6,818 bases of DNA. Source: Desulfotignum sp. (GTDB taxonomy: Bacteria > Desulfobacterota > Desulfobacteria > Desulfobacterales > Desulfobacteraceae). A program made the position numbers and the translations under genes. Location: the NCBI GenBank assembly GCA_011390235.1, contig JAABSS010000028.1:1-6818 (forward strand), read 5' to 3'. Below the pieces are notes generated by a model. That model worked only from the letters and a program-made list of their open reading frames with translations, made no database searches and was not told the origin of the DNA. Of the stretch, positions 1 through 5,449 are shown in pieces. Every line of letters begins with the position of its first letter. Position 1 is the stretch's first letter.

Positions 1-2
1 TG

Positions 3-455
3 TCCACAGGAATCTGTATGGCTCTGCTGGCGGCTTTTGCCATGGTTGCCGGCTGTATGGGACCTTATGGAGAGCTTGTTTCAAGTCCTGCAACCCAGGA
101 GCAGTATCATACCAGATCCCTGCCTGATACCTACCAGTATTATTACAGCGGCAGGTCGGGTCTGCCCTATTCAGTGGTGGGCATAAACAAAAAATACCGG
201 TTCAACTCCCGGCTCTGGTTTAAAATTGATACCATGGACCAGGTATATCAAAAAATCAGTGACCTGAGTAATCTTCACCCTGATGCCACTAGGATGCGGA
301 CCGCAGACATCCTGGATCACAAAGGAAACAAAATTGGTCTATGGTTTTCCTACTATTATTATACACCGGTGAGGATCAACCCTGAAACCGGGGTGGTGGA
401 AATATTTAATCCCTATGATCCCAATGAAGATGACCGGGGCTGGTCAATACGATAG
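3..455 (+). CDS. Small putative outer-membrane lipoprotein, 5' end probably outside window
   Basis: The reading frame is open from base 3 to the TAG at 453-455. The first ATG is at 18, preceded by AGGAA at 8-12. Counting from that ATG, a lipobox Val-Ala-Gly-Cys ends at Cys13 after a hydrophobic run (MALLAAFAM). This predicts signal peptidase II cleavage and lipid attachment; Met rather than Asp at +2 suggests the outer membrane. Twelve residues with no Lys or Arg is too short for a normal signal peptide, and the frame stays open upstream, so the real start is probably before the window. The mature part is about 130 residues, rich in Tyr (YQYYYSG, SYYYYTP). It ends in a polar stretch (NPYDPNEDDRGWSIR), and I recognise no enzymatic motif. 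The gene converges on the minus-strand thioredoxin-like gene 33 bp away. Lipoprotein assignment is fairly safe; function is unknown. Confidence 0.75.
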   Translation, partial: STGICMALLAAFAMVAGCMGPYGELVSSPATQEQYHTRSLPDTYQYYYSGRSGLPYSVVGINKKYRFNSRLWFKIDTMDQVYQKISDLSNLHPDATRMRTADILDHKGNKIGLWFSYYYYTPVRINPETGVVEIFNPYDPNEDDRGWSIR

Positions 456-463
456 TTTTTTGC

Positions 464-490
464 CGGGCACAGCTTCTGGTGCCTGCTTTT
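464..490 (+). terminator. Weak intrinsic terminator after the lipoprotein gene
   Basis: CGGGCAC (464-470) can pair with GTGCCTG (479-485), with one G-T wobble and an 8-nt loop. Only CTTTT follows, overlapping the last codon and stop of the convergent gene. There is no T-run after the stem on the minus strand, so it could serve only the + strand. The short T tract makes this tentative. Confidence 0.35.
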
Positions 491-1505
491 ACTGCATGGC
501 ATTGTCCAGTTTCCGGGCATTAAACCCTCTGATATAGGTATCATTCACAAAAAAGACAGGGGTTGAGTTGATTCCCAGTGTCTGGGCGGCTTTGCGTTCC
601 TGCTGGACAACAGAACCGAATGTTTTTGTCAGATATGACAGGGCAGATACCGGGTCATGGCCCCATTTTTCTGCAAGTTCCGGAAACGCCTCCATGTACT
701 GCACCACAATCTTTTGCGGTTCAGGTGCGGAATGCAGCTGGCTATAGGCAAAATCAACAATATCAAACACCTTGAACTGCCGATGATGGGCATCGGCAAT
801 AACCATGCAGGCGGCTGCTGAAGCCGGGTTCAGGGGAAAATGGGCCAATCTGAAGGTTTTAATTTTTTCCTGGTGCAGCTTGATATATTCCCATCCTTTG
901 CGGCAGTGGGGGCAGAAAGGATCAGAGACAGCTGTAATGGTGTGGGCACCGTCCCCTGTGAAAATTTCTTTACCAAAATCCGGCGGCAGGTCCTGTACAT
1001 CCACATGCTGCAGCTGGCTCACTGCATTTTGCATCAGATTGGCGCCCGATGCCAGATCATGCACCCCACTGATCTGCAGGGTGCCGGTTTTATCCACAAT
1101 CAGGGAGATGACCTCTTCCACCGTTTTGGTATCCGGGTTGTGCAGTTTTATTTTGACTGCGAAAAAATCCATTCCCCGGATGTGGACAACAATTTTTTCA
1201 TCGATCTTCACCAGATCCGGGCTGAACATTTTGTACCGGTCATCTTTGGCGCCCCGGGTCATCCGGATCCTTTGGGCAATACTGGCCTTGAGTGCTGCAC
1301 CATCAAGTTCAGGGGCTGAACCTGTTTTTTGATCGTTTGTCTGCTCCACAGATTGTGCCGGAGAATCTGCCTGTCCCGAACAGGGGAAAATTGCTGAAAA
1401 AAACAGAATACAGGCCAGGTACAATAATACAAAAACAGGCAGAAACCGCAACATACGGCCCCATGGTGAGCAACCACAAAAACATGGTGTATTCAGATCA
1501 ATCAT
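489..1505 (-). CDS. DsbC/DsbG-like thioredoxin-fold disulfide protein, exported or membrane-anchored
   Basis: A 338-residue protein with a DsbC/DsbG-type thioredoxin domain, expected to oxidise or isomerise disulfides in periplasmic proteins. Visible signs are the redox motif Cys198-Pro-His-Cys201 in VSDPFCPHCRKGW and the cis-proline loop Thr315-Pro316 in GINSTPVFFVND. The Thr before the cis-Pro is typical of DsbC/DsbG, whereas DsbA usually has Val. Residues about 19-41 form one hydrophobic segment (signal anchor or signal peptide). Residues about 45-70 are a low-complexity linker, and 75-170 may be a DsbC-like N-terminal region. The start at 1505 is chosen because GGAGG (plus strand 1511-1515) sits 5 nt before it; the ATG 13 codons further upstream (1544) has no such site. 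The N-terminus carries an odd cluster, TPCFCGC, before the membrane segment. A 123-bp spacer separates it from the DUF4139 gene upstream. It could instead act as a dedicated thiol oxidase or reductase. Confidence 0.85.
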   Translation of the reverse strand: MIDLNTPCFCGCSPWGRMLRFLPVFVLLYLACILFFSAIFPCSGQADSPAQSVEQTNDQKTGSAPELDGAALKASIAQRIRMTRGAKDDRYKMFSPDLVKIDEKIVVHIRGMDFFAVKIKLHNPDTKTVEEVISLIVDKTGTLQISGVHDLASGANLMQNAVSQLQHVDVQDLPPDFGKEIFTGDGAHTITAVSDPFCPHCRKGWEYIKLHQEKIKTFRLAHFPLNPASAAACMVIADAHHRQFKVFDIVDFAYSQLHSAPEPQKIVVQYMEAFPELAEKWGHDPVSALSYLTKTFGSVVQQERKAAQTLGINSTPVFFVNDTYIRGFNARKLDNAMQ

Positions 1506-1510
1506 GATTT

Positions 1511-1515
1511 CCTCC
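1511..1515 (-). promoter_or_regulatory. Shine-Dalgarno deciding the start of the thioredoxin-like gene
   Basis: GGAGG on the minus strand lies 5 nt from the ATG at 1505. It fixes that ATG rather than the upstream ATG at 1544 or the internal one before MLRFLPVF. Confidence 0.8.
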
Positions 1516-1523
1516 AATACCCA

Positions 1524-1550
1524 GTTATAAGCTTCCAGTAACAATTACAA
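1524..1550 (-). promoter_or_regulatory. Possible weak promoter for the thioredoxin-like gene
   Basis: Read on the minus strand, TATAAC (plus 1524-1529) resembles a -10 box (5 of 6), and TTGTAA (plus 1545-1550) is a poor -35 (4 of 6) with a short 15-bp spacer. It would give a leader of roughly 15 nt containing the GGAGG. The 123-bp gap from the preceding gene makes an own promoter plausible. Weak evidence. Confidence 0.22.
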
Positions 1551-1558
1551 ATTTTTCC

Positions 1559-1621
1559 CTGCTGGTTACTACCGGCTAAAAGCTAAAAGCTAACAGCTAA
1601 AAGCTATAATGCCGCCAGCAG
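1559..1621. repeat. Five tandem heptads (GCTAAAA type) inside a short inverted repeat
   Basis: Tandem 7-mers at 1575-1609: GCTAAAA, GCTAAAA, GCTAACA, GCTAAAA, GCTATAA. They are flanked by CTGCTGG (1559-1565) and its exact complement CCAGCAG (1615-1621). CGGC (1573-1576) can also pair with GCCG (1611-1614). The cluster would therefore sit in the loop of an 11-bp stem carrying a 7-nt bulge. It occupies the spacer between the DUF4139 and thioredoxin-like genes. Similar heptad clusters are, from memory, common in intergenic DNA of Desulfobacteraceae; their role is unknown to me. Confidence 0.85.
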
Positions 1622-1628
1622 CCATATT

Positions 1629-2867
1629 TCAGTTGCCGGGTGCCATCTTGTTGTACCGGGCAAAATTACCGGTGAATTTGTTTACAATTTTATAGGTCAG
1701 ATCAATGGTCTTTTTTTCTTCTGCATCAAGATGGATATCAAATTCCAGGGTCTTGTGGTCTGTGAGGGTATAGGCATGGCCCATTTCCACAGGCTCCCAC
1801 TGGCCCGAAATCGTGTCCGTGAGGGTCAGCATCACCGGAACATTCCTCGTGTTCTCCAGGATGAACCGATCGGTGATCAGCTCGTCATATACCTGGACAG
1901 CCCCTTTGTTATTGCGCCGGACCCGGGTCTGTTCCGTGTGTATTCTGCGCTTGAACACCAGGATATCCCGGCTGCTGCCGATTTTCAGAAAGGCGGTGCC
2001 GCCTTTGGGCACAAACGGCATCACATCTTCTCCTGAAAATATGGTGCCTTTTTGGCCGTCTTCCTGAAATATTCTGGCTTTTCCTGAAGCCAGATCAAAG
2101 GTTCCCAGGCCTGCATCACTGGTGTTTTTGATTTTGTATCCCGTGGGAATGCCCGGGGCATGCGGGGTGTTTTCAGGGTCATGGGGCATGGTTTTTCCAT
2201 CCCACTTGTAGTGTTTGGTCACAGACAGGTCCGTTTGTTCAAAAAACAGAACCTGCCGGGTTTCAAGGTGCTGCAGCCGGGTGTTGAAAACGGTGTCCGG
2301 GGTGAGCCAGAATTCGGCATTGTCAAAATCTTCCCCTGAAAAATTGCGCAGGATGAGGCGGGCATCCAGGTCCAGGGTTTTTTCCTGGTCATCTGCCAGG
2401 GCGGTGTAGGTGACCAGGTTGTCCAGTCCGGCCAGCAGATAGGAGATCACAACCGTGTGGTCTGTATCCCTGCTGCTGTATAGTTCCCAGGTAAGGGCAG
2501 ATGCATCTGAAGCACGGGCCATGGACAAAAGGGTGATATCATCAGGATCTGCCAGTGTGTCCAGATAAACTGTATCAGGATCGATGTGAACATTCTGCCA
2601 GGAAAAATCGATTTTGTTGATACCCGCAACCAGGGCGAGCATCCGTTTTTCCTGCACCAGGGCCGTGTTCCGGCCGGCCAGGCGGATGAAAACCTGTTCC
2701 TGCAAAGGCAGGGTTGCCAGCCGGGTTCCGGCAAAAGAGGCACCGGGCACAGCAAGGATGCAGCCCAGGCCCATGAGCAGGATAAACCATGCAGCCATAA
2801 GCGCTTTCAGGTTCACCTTTGTATGCCCGGGCAGTCTCATGAAGATGGGACAGGTGTCTGCTGCCAT
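1629..2867 (-). CDS. Exported DUF4139-domain protein (second tandem copy)
   Basis: A 412-residue exported protein of the DUF4139 (MuiA-related, beta-rich) family; molecular role unknown. A hydrophobic segment at about 24-40 ends at a likely signal peptidase site Ala-Ser-Phe-Ala46/Gly. The family pattern is visible as NKIDFSWQNVHIDPDTVYLD (85-104), NFSGEDFDNAEFWL (175-188) and NTSDAGLGTF (248-257). It lacks the long coiled coil of full-length MuiA-type proteins. The start at 2867 is supported by AAGGAG (plus 2875-2880) 7 nt upstream, although this gives an unusually long 23-residue n-region; Met10 or Met24 have no comparable ribosome site. It overlaps the end of the upstream paralogue by 31 bp, so the two are probably co-translated. 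The two proteins share the order of motifs but are clearly diverged, which suggests an old duplication. Confidence 0.8.
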   Translation of the reverse strand: MAADTCPIFMRLPGHTKVNLKALMAAWFILLMGLGCILAVPGASFAGTRLATLPLQEQVFIRLAGRNTALVQEKRMLALVAGINKIDFSWQNVHIDPDTVYLDTLADPDDITLLSMARASDASALTWELYSSRDTDHTVVISYLLAGLDNLVTYTALADDQEKTLDLDARLILRNFSGEDFDNAEFWLTPDTVFNTRLQHLETRQVLFFEQTDLSVTKHYKWDGKTMPHDPENTPHAPGIPTGYKIKNTSDAGLGTFDLASGKARIFQEDGQKGTIFSGEDVMPFVPKGGTAFLKIGSSRDILVFKRRIHTEQTRVRRNNKGAVQVYDELITDRFILENTRNVPVMLTLTDTISGQWEPVEMGHAYTLTDHKTLEFDIHLDAEEKKTIDLTYKIVNKFTGNFARYNKMAPGN

Positions 2868-4216
2868 TTTCTGTCTCCTTTATATGTGGTGATGGTGTAG
2901 CGGATGGTCTTTTCAGTGCCTGGATCCAGGGTGACAAAAAATGTGAACCGGGTCTGATCAATTTTTTCAAACCGGTCCTGGCCGCTGATGTCTGTAATGG
3001 TGAAATCCGGAACAGGCTGATGCCGTGTAATTTCAAATGCTGCGGCCTGGTCTGAAAAATTGGTGATATCCAGGGCCATGGTCCGGACATCGTCAAACCC
3101 GGACAGGTTCCCCTGGTCATCAAAGACCAGGTTGGTTTTTGCAAATTTTGTAACCTTTGGTGCAACTGTCACCCGGGGGGCCGGCCCAAGGGGGAGGTCT
3201 GCTTTTTTCCCCACAGGGATGTAATCTGTTGTGGCGGTACCGGCAAATGTCATTCCGCCGTTTTGGTCGATTTTATGAAACACCCTGAACCCACCCCCGG
3301 GAAGGGGGAAATTTCCAAGACCCGCGTCAGTATCGTTTTTAAAAGACAGCATCTGCACCGTTCGGGCGCCAAACCGCTGGTCATCATGCACGTAAATGGT
3401 CTTTGCAGGAACTGCCGGCACATCAAAGGAAACAAGCTGGCTGGACCACCCCCGGGCAATGGTCTGGGTGCCTGCAATGGTATATAAAAAATATTCCGAC
3501 AGCCCGGTTTTTTCAATTTTTTTCGGGGCAGGTGCTGCCATGGATTTTTGCACTGCCATTGCCGGTGCGGATTCCAGCATGGCTTTTCCCTGTGCATATG
3601 CATCCTGCTGCCGGTTATCAGGAAACTGTGTTTCCGGCCGGCCATAGGGATAGGGTCGGTCAGCCAGGTCTGAGATCCGGTCCAGAAGATGGATTTTTCC
3701 CACCACAAGACGAATCCGGGCATTGTCATAATCTTCTCCTGACCGGTTTTGCACCCGGACATATCCTGTGAGCCGGATCCGGGATCTGTCCAAAGACAAA
3801 AACGCCATATAACGGGGTTCCCAAAAGAGACCAGAGGTGAAATAGGTGATATCGATTCCAGTCTGGCAGGGTTTTTCAGCATGGACATGCCAGATGGCAA
3901 GGTCTTTTGTGTCAGGCGGAAACCGCATCTGTTCAATGGTGACATCTGAAGATGCATCTGTGATGGCAAGGGCCAGGGAGGTTGGATCGATGCGGGTGCC
4001 GGTCCATGAAAACCGGATCTGGTTCATGCCGCCGGCAAGATGAAGGGTTCGGCTGTCTGTGACCATGGTCAGGTCCGCGGGATTGTAAATGGTGACCTGG
4101 ATTTTCCGGCTTTGGGAGACCGCTGTAAGATCGATACCGGCCCGGGCCGGCACAGCATATGTCAGAATGCACACCAGCAGGATCAGGTATGTATTGCATT
4201 TTATTGCATGTTGCAT
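2837..4216 (-). CDS. Exported DUF4139-domain protein (first tandem copy)
   Basis: A 459-residue protein with a clear signal peptide (hydrophobic about 9-22, cleavage motif Ala-Arg-Ala26/Gly), so periplasmic or surface-exposed. The DUF4139 pattern runs from VTIYNPADLTMV (41-52) and NQIRFSWTGTRIDPTSLAL (65-83) through GYVRVQNRSGEDYDNARI (151-168) to NDTDAGLGNF (294-303). A Pro/Ala/Lys-rich linker (about 205-240) sits where the domain is interrupted. No catalytic residues are recognised; the family is best described as beta-sheet proteins of unknown function related to mucoidy inhibitor A. The only sensible start is the ATG at 4216, with GGAG 11 nt upstream, rather distant. It begins 58 bp after the TrmO-family gene, and its 3' end carries the ribosome site and start codon of its paralogue. 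Confidence 0.82.
   Translation of the reverse strand: MQHAIKCNTYLILLVCILTYAVPARAGIDLTAVSQSRKIQVTIYNPADLTMVTDSRTLHLAGGMNQIRFSWTGTRIDPTSLALAITDASSDVTIEQMRFPPDTKDLAIWHVHAEKPCQTGIDITYFTSGLFWEPRYMAFLSLDRSRIRLTGYVRVQNRSGEDYDNARIRLVVGKIHLLDRISDLADRPYPYGRPETQFPDNRQQDAYAQGKAMLESAPAMAVQKSMAAPAPKKIEKTGLSEYFLYTIAGTQTIARGWSSQLVSFDVPAVPAKTIYVHDDQRFGARTVQMLSFKNDTDAGLGNFPLPGGGFRVFHKIDQNGGMTFAGTATTDYIPVGKKADLPLGPAPRVTVAPKVTKFAKTNLVFDDQGNLSGFDDVRTMALDITNFSDQAAAFEITRHQPVPDFTITDISGQDRFEKIDQTRFTFFVTLDPGTEKTIRYTITTYKGDRKWQQTPVPSS
2875..2880 (-). promoter_or_regulatory. Shine-Dalgarno of the second DUF4139 gene, inside the first
   Basis: AAGGAG on the minus strand lies within the last codons of the upstream paralogue and 7 nt before the ATG at 2867. 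It supports translational coupling and fixes this start. Confidence 0.75.
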
Positions 4217-4274
4217 GGCAAAGATATCTCCAATGAAAAATTGTTTTTTTCAAAATACCAAAGATGATTGTTCT

Positions 4275-4751
4275 TTATTTGAACCTGTCGTCTGAGCGTT
4301 TATTTCTGATATCCTCTTCGCTGGCCTGGAGCCATCCGGAACGGCTGTCTGCCACCGCATCAAATTTTTGTATATAGGGTTTGATGTCCAGCAATGGTGT
4401 GCCGTCCAGAATGTCAATATCCTGAACCACAAGGGTATTGCCTTCAATTTTTTTTAAGCGGACAATGGACAGGCCGATATGGTTGGGCCGCAAAGGAGAG
4501 CGGGTGGAAAATACCCCCCGTGTCTGGTTATCCATAAACGGGGTGACACGCAGCTGGGTCCGCTCTGTTTTGTGAAAACAGTAAATAAGATAAATATGGC
4601 TGAACCCCTCAAGGTCCTGCAGGCCTTCCATGTAAGCTTCATTCACCAGAACATGGCCTTCAATACCTGCGGCCCCTTTGGGTTGAATGGGCATGTCTCT
4701 GATATTTTTATGGGGTGAATGAATTGTGCCTATTGGTTGTATTTCATTCAT
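4275..4751 (-). CDS. trmO: TrmO/TsaA-family tRNA (t6A37) N6-methyltransferase, short form
   Basis: TrmO uses S-adenosylmethionine to methylate N6-threonylcarbamoyladenosine at position 37 of tRNAs read by ACY codons. It has a beta-barrel fold (UPF0066). Family signatures are clear: IGTIHSP (7-13), GLQDLEGFSHIYLIYCFH (43-60), GVFSTRSPLRPNHIGLS (79-95) and LDGTPLLDIKPY (115-126). At 158 residues it matches the short single-domain forms; the E. coli protein is about 235 residues with a C-terminal extension. Several short homologues are annotated only as SAM-dependent methyltransferases, and some may act on other substrates, so the tRNA role is inferred from family. The start at 4751 is the only reasonable ATG. 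Its best Shine-Dalgarno, AAAGGAA, is about 13 nt away, which is weak. It heads the minus-strand block, 58 bp ahead of the DUF4139 pair, with no obvious functional link to it. Confidence 0.88.
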   Translation of the reverse strand: MNEIQPIGTIHSPHKNIRDMPIQPKGAAGIEGHVLVNEAYMEGLQDLEGFSHIYLIYCFHKTERTQLRVTPFMDNQTRGVFSTRSPLRPNHIGLSIVRLKKIEGNTLVVQDIDILDGTPLLDIKPYIQKFDAVADSRSGWLQASEEDIRNKRSDDRFK

Positions 4752-4875
4752 GGGATTTTATTTTTCCTTTCTGAAAAATTGTCCTGCCAGCCGGTTAGTC
4801 GGCCAGCGCAACGTTTCTGAACCATTTGTTGTTGTCCAGCCTGTCCACATGCGGCATGCTGATATTTTTGTCCAT

Positions 4876-4919
4876 GGCCTTATGCAGGCAACAGCTGCAT
4901 AAGGCCTGTTGCTTTTTTT
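4876..4919 (+). terminator. Intrinsic terminator-like hairpin with alternative pairing
   Basis: GGCCTTATGCAG (4876-4887) and CTGCATAAGGCC (4895-4906) form a perfect 12-bp stem with a 7-nt loop GCAACAG (4888-4894). The same loop is the exact complement of CTGTTGC (4906-4912), which is followed at once by T7 (4913-4919). The second pairing gives canonical terminator geometry, while the first leaves 6 nt before the T-run. The orientation serves + strand transcription. No gene is recognised upstream on that strand, so it may end a small RNA or transcripts antisense to trmO. Confidence 0.6.
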
Positions 4920-5230
4920 GGCTGTTTAAAATCCGGCATTCTGCAGGGCGAATTCCCGGTTGATCAGTTTGTCCGGTACGACTGTGACATATATTATCAC
5001 CTGAAGGGCTGCCTGAACAGGAAAAATACCGGCAACTGGGTATTTGCCATAAGCATGCCAGGTTTTCGATCGCTGTGTGCAGCACTCTGTCCCAAGCCCC
5101 GCCCCTGGCAGTCTCCTGTGCCCGGTCCAAGATCTACGGGGGCCTGTTTTCATAAAAACAATGAAGAGCGGCAACCCGCCCTCTGGTTGAAAACCATCCC
5201 GGCATATTTTACCAGGCCCCCTCGGGCTCT

Positions 5231-5241
5231 GACGGTCCGTC
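5231..5241. repeat. 11-bp perfect palindrome GACGG-T-CCGTC
   Basis: GACGG and CCGTC flank a single T, inside the 3' half of the 153-nt palindrome and directly before its 16-bp arm. It could be a small local hairpin competing with the longer fold, or a protein site. Short enough to be chance. Confidence 0.35.
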
Positions 5242-5244
5242 CAC

Positions 5245-5249
5245 AGGAG
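5245..5249 (+). promoter_or_regulatory. Shine-Dalgarno buried in the 16-bp stem
   Basis: AGGAG lies 7 nt before the GTG at 5257 and pairs with CTCCT (5113-5117) in the closing stem of the palindrome. If the stem forms in RNA, the site and the first base of the start codon are blocked. Confidence 0.4.
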
Positions 5250-5256
5250 ACTGCCA

Positions 5257-5379
5257 GTGACTCCCCATAGAAGTGCACGCTACTATAGTAAATATTCAGA
5301 CCGGCAATCCGTCAATTTCCAGGTCAAAAACGTGGATTTTGCCCTGGAAGACATACCTGCCAGAAGATTAATTCCTTGA
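5257..5379 (+). CDS. Possible 40-residue small protein, GTG start
   Basis: I do not recognise this ORF. It opens at GTG (5257) with AGGAG 7 nt upstream, the best-spaced ribosome site in the region, and ends at TGA (5377-5379). The peptide is basic at the start (MTPHRSARYYSKYSDRQ) and its second half, VNFQVKNVDFALEDIPARR, reads like real protein with amphipathic character. There is no signal peptide or membrane segment. Its stop overlaps the -35 box of the amidoligase promoter, so it would have to be transcribed from further upstream. A hairpin (5317-5349) lies within it. It could be a regulatory leader peptide, a genuine small protein, or the remnant of a longer gene; the last segment faintly recalls the VPA-type motif of small antitoxins but lacks any zinc-finger cysteines. 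Low confidence. Confidence 0.3.
   Translation: MTPHRSARYYSKYSDRQSVNFQVKNVDFALEDIPARRLIP
5317..5349. repeat. Inverted repeat or hairpin upstream of the amidoligase promoter
   Basis: TTCCAGG (5317-5323) pairs with CCTGGAA (5343-5349) and CAAAA (5325-5329) with TTTTG (5337-5341), separated by one T-C mismatch, with a 7-nt loop. No T-run follows, so it is not a terminator. It lies 26 bp before the -35 box and could be an operator or an RNA hairpin. Confidence 0.45.
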
Positions 5380-5406
5380 CAATGGGCTGTGGGAAACAGA
5401 TATTAT
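5376..5406 (+). promoter_or_regulatory. Sigma70-type promoter for the amidoligase operon
   Basis: A perfect -35 box TTGACA (5376-5381) and a -10 box TATTAT (5401-5406, 5 of 6) are separated by 19 bp, longer than the optimal 17. A start near 5412-5414 gives a leader of about 37 nt to the ATG at 5450. This argues against the TTG at 5417 as the translation start. Confidence 0.55.
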
Positions 5407-5449
5407 TTATAAATTTTTGTCTTCATGGTGGCGTGAAAAAAAAGAATAT

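Larger units (their letters stand above)
5105..5257 (+). repeat. 153-nt imperfect palindrome, candidate structured RNA leader
   Basis: CTGGCAGTCTCCTGTG (5105-5120) is exactly complementary to CACAGGAGACTGCCAG (5242-5257), a 16-bp closing stem. Further in, CGG/CCG (5123-5125 with 5237-5239) and CC/GG (5127-5128 with 5234-5235) pair, then a 9-bp stem GGGGGCCTG/CAGGCCCCC (5138-5146 with 5213-5221). Three small hairpins sit inside: TTTT/AAAA (5147-5158), GCGG-CAAC-CCGC (5168-5179) and TGGTT-GAA-AACCA (5184-5196). Nested stems around a multi-branch junction suggest a folded RNA more than a simple mobile element; I see no flanking target duplication. The 3' arm contains AGGAG, the ribosome site of the following small ORF. 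I match it to no riboswitch class I know. The strand is assumed from the downstream genes. Confidence 0.6.
4752..5449. other. Structure-rich divergent intergenic region (698 bp)
   Basis: The region lies between the divergently transcribed trmO-like and amidoligase genes. I see no confident long gene. It holds a hairpin with a T7 run (4876-4919), a 7-bp hairpin with arms AAATACC/GGTATTT (5024-5045), a 153-nt closed palindrome (5105-5257), a 40-codon ORF with a good ribosome site (5257-5379), a hairpin (5317-5349) and a promoter (5376-5406). Two minus-strand peptides look faintly protein-like: a 26-residue ORF at 4875-4795 (contains HVDRLDNNKWFRNVALAD) and the tail of a frame ending at 4926 (contains YVTVVPDKLINREFAL). 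Neither has a good ribosome site, so they may be decayed gene fragments. The region may include an undescribed small RNA. Confidence 0.6.

Noticed and set aside
805..1332. Long plus-strand ORFs opposite the thioredoxin-like gene
   Set aside because: They are antisense shadows of a gene with clear catalytic motifs and a strong ribosome site; their translations are low-quality and match no family.
4982..5002. CRP/FNR-like site around TGTGACATATATTATCAC
   Set aside because: The half-sites are 9 bp apart rather than the 6 expected for CRP, and it is far from any likely promoter.
5160..5257. Cobalamin riboswitch
   Set aside because: GACGGTCC..CCAC and CAGGAGAC.TGCC resemble B12-riboswitch boxes, but the conserved GCCACTG junction is absent, the B12 box lacks a base, the order and spacing are wrong, the arm pairs perfectly elsewhere, and no B12 gene follows.
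5105..5257. 6S RNA or a small transposable element (MITE)
   Set aside because: The overall hairpin length is close to 6S, but the conserved central-bubble sequence is not recognisable. For a MITE, I see no target-site duplication and the interior is itself strongly base-paired.
5055..5270. 71-codon plus-strand ORF and overlapping minus-strand ORFs (4795-5130, 4926-5174)
   Set aside because: Rich in Pro/Arg/Cys without domain patterns, no ribosome sites, and they cover the palindromic arms, which better explain the sequence.
5417..5449. TTG at 5417 as start of the amidoligase
   Set aside because: It lies only a few nucleotides from the predicted transcription start, has no ribosome site, and the extra 11 residues do not look like part of the family.
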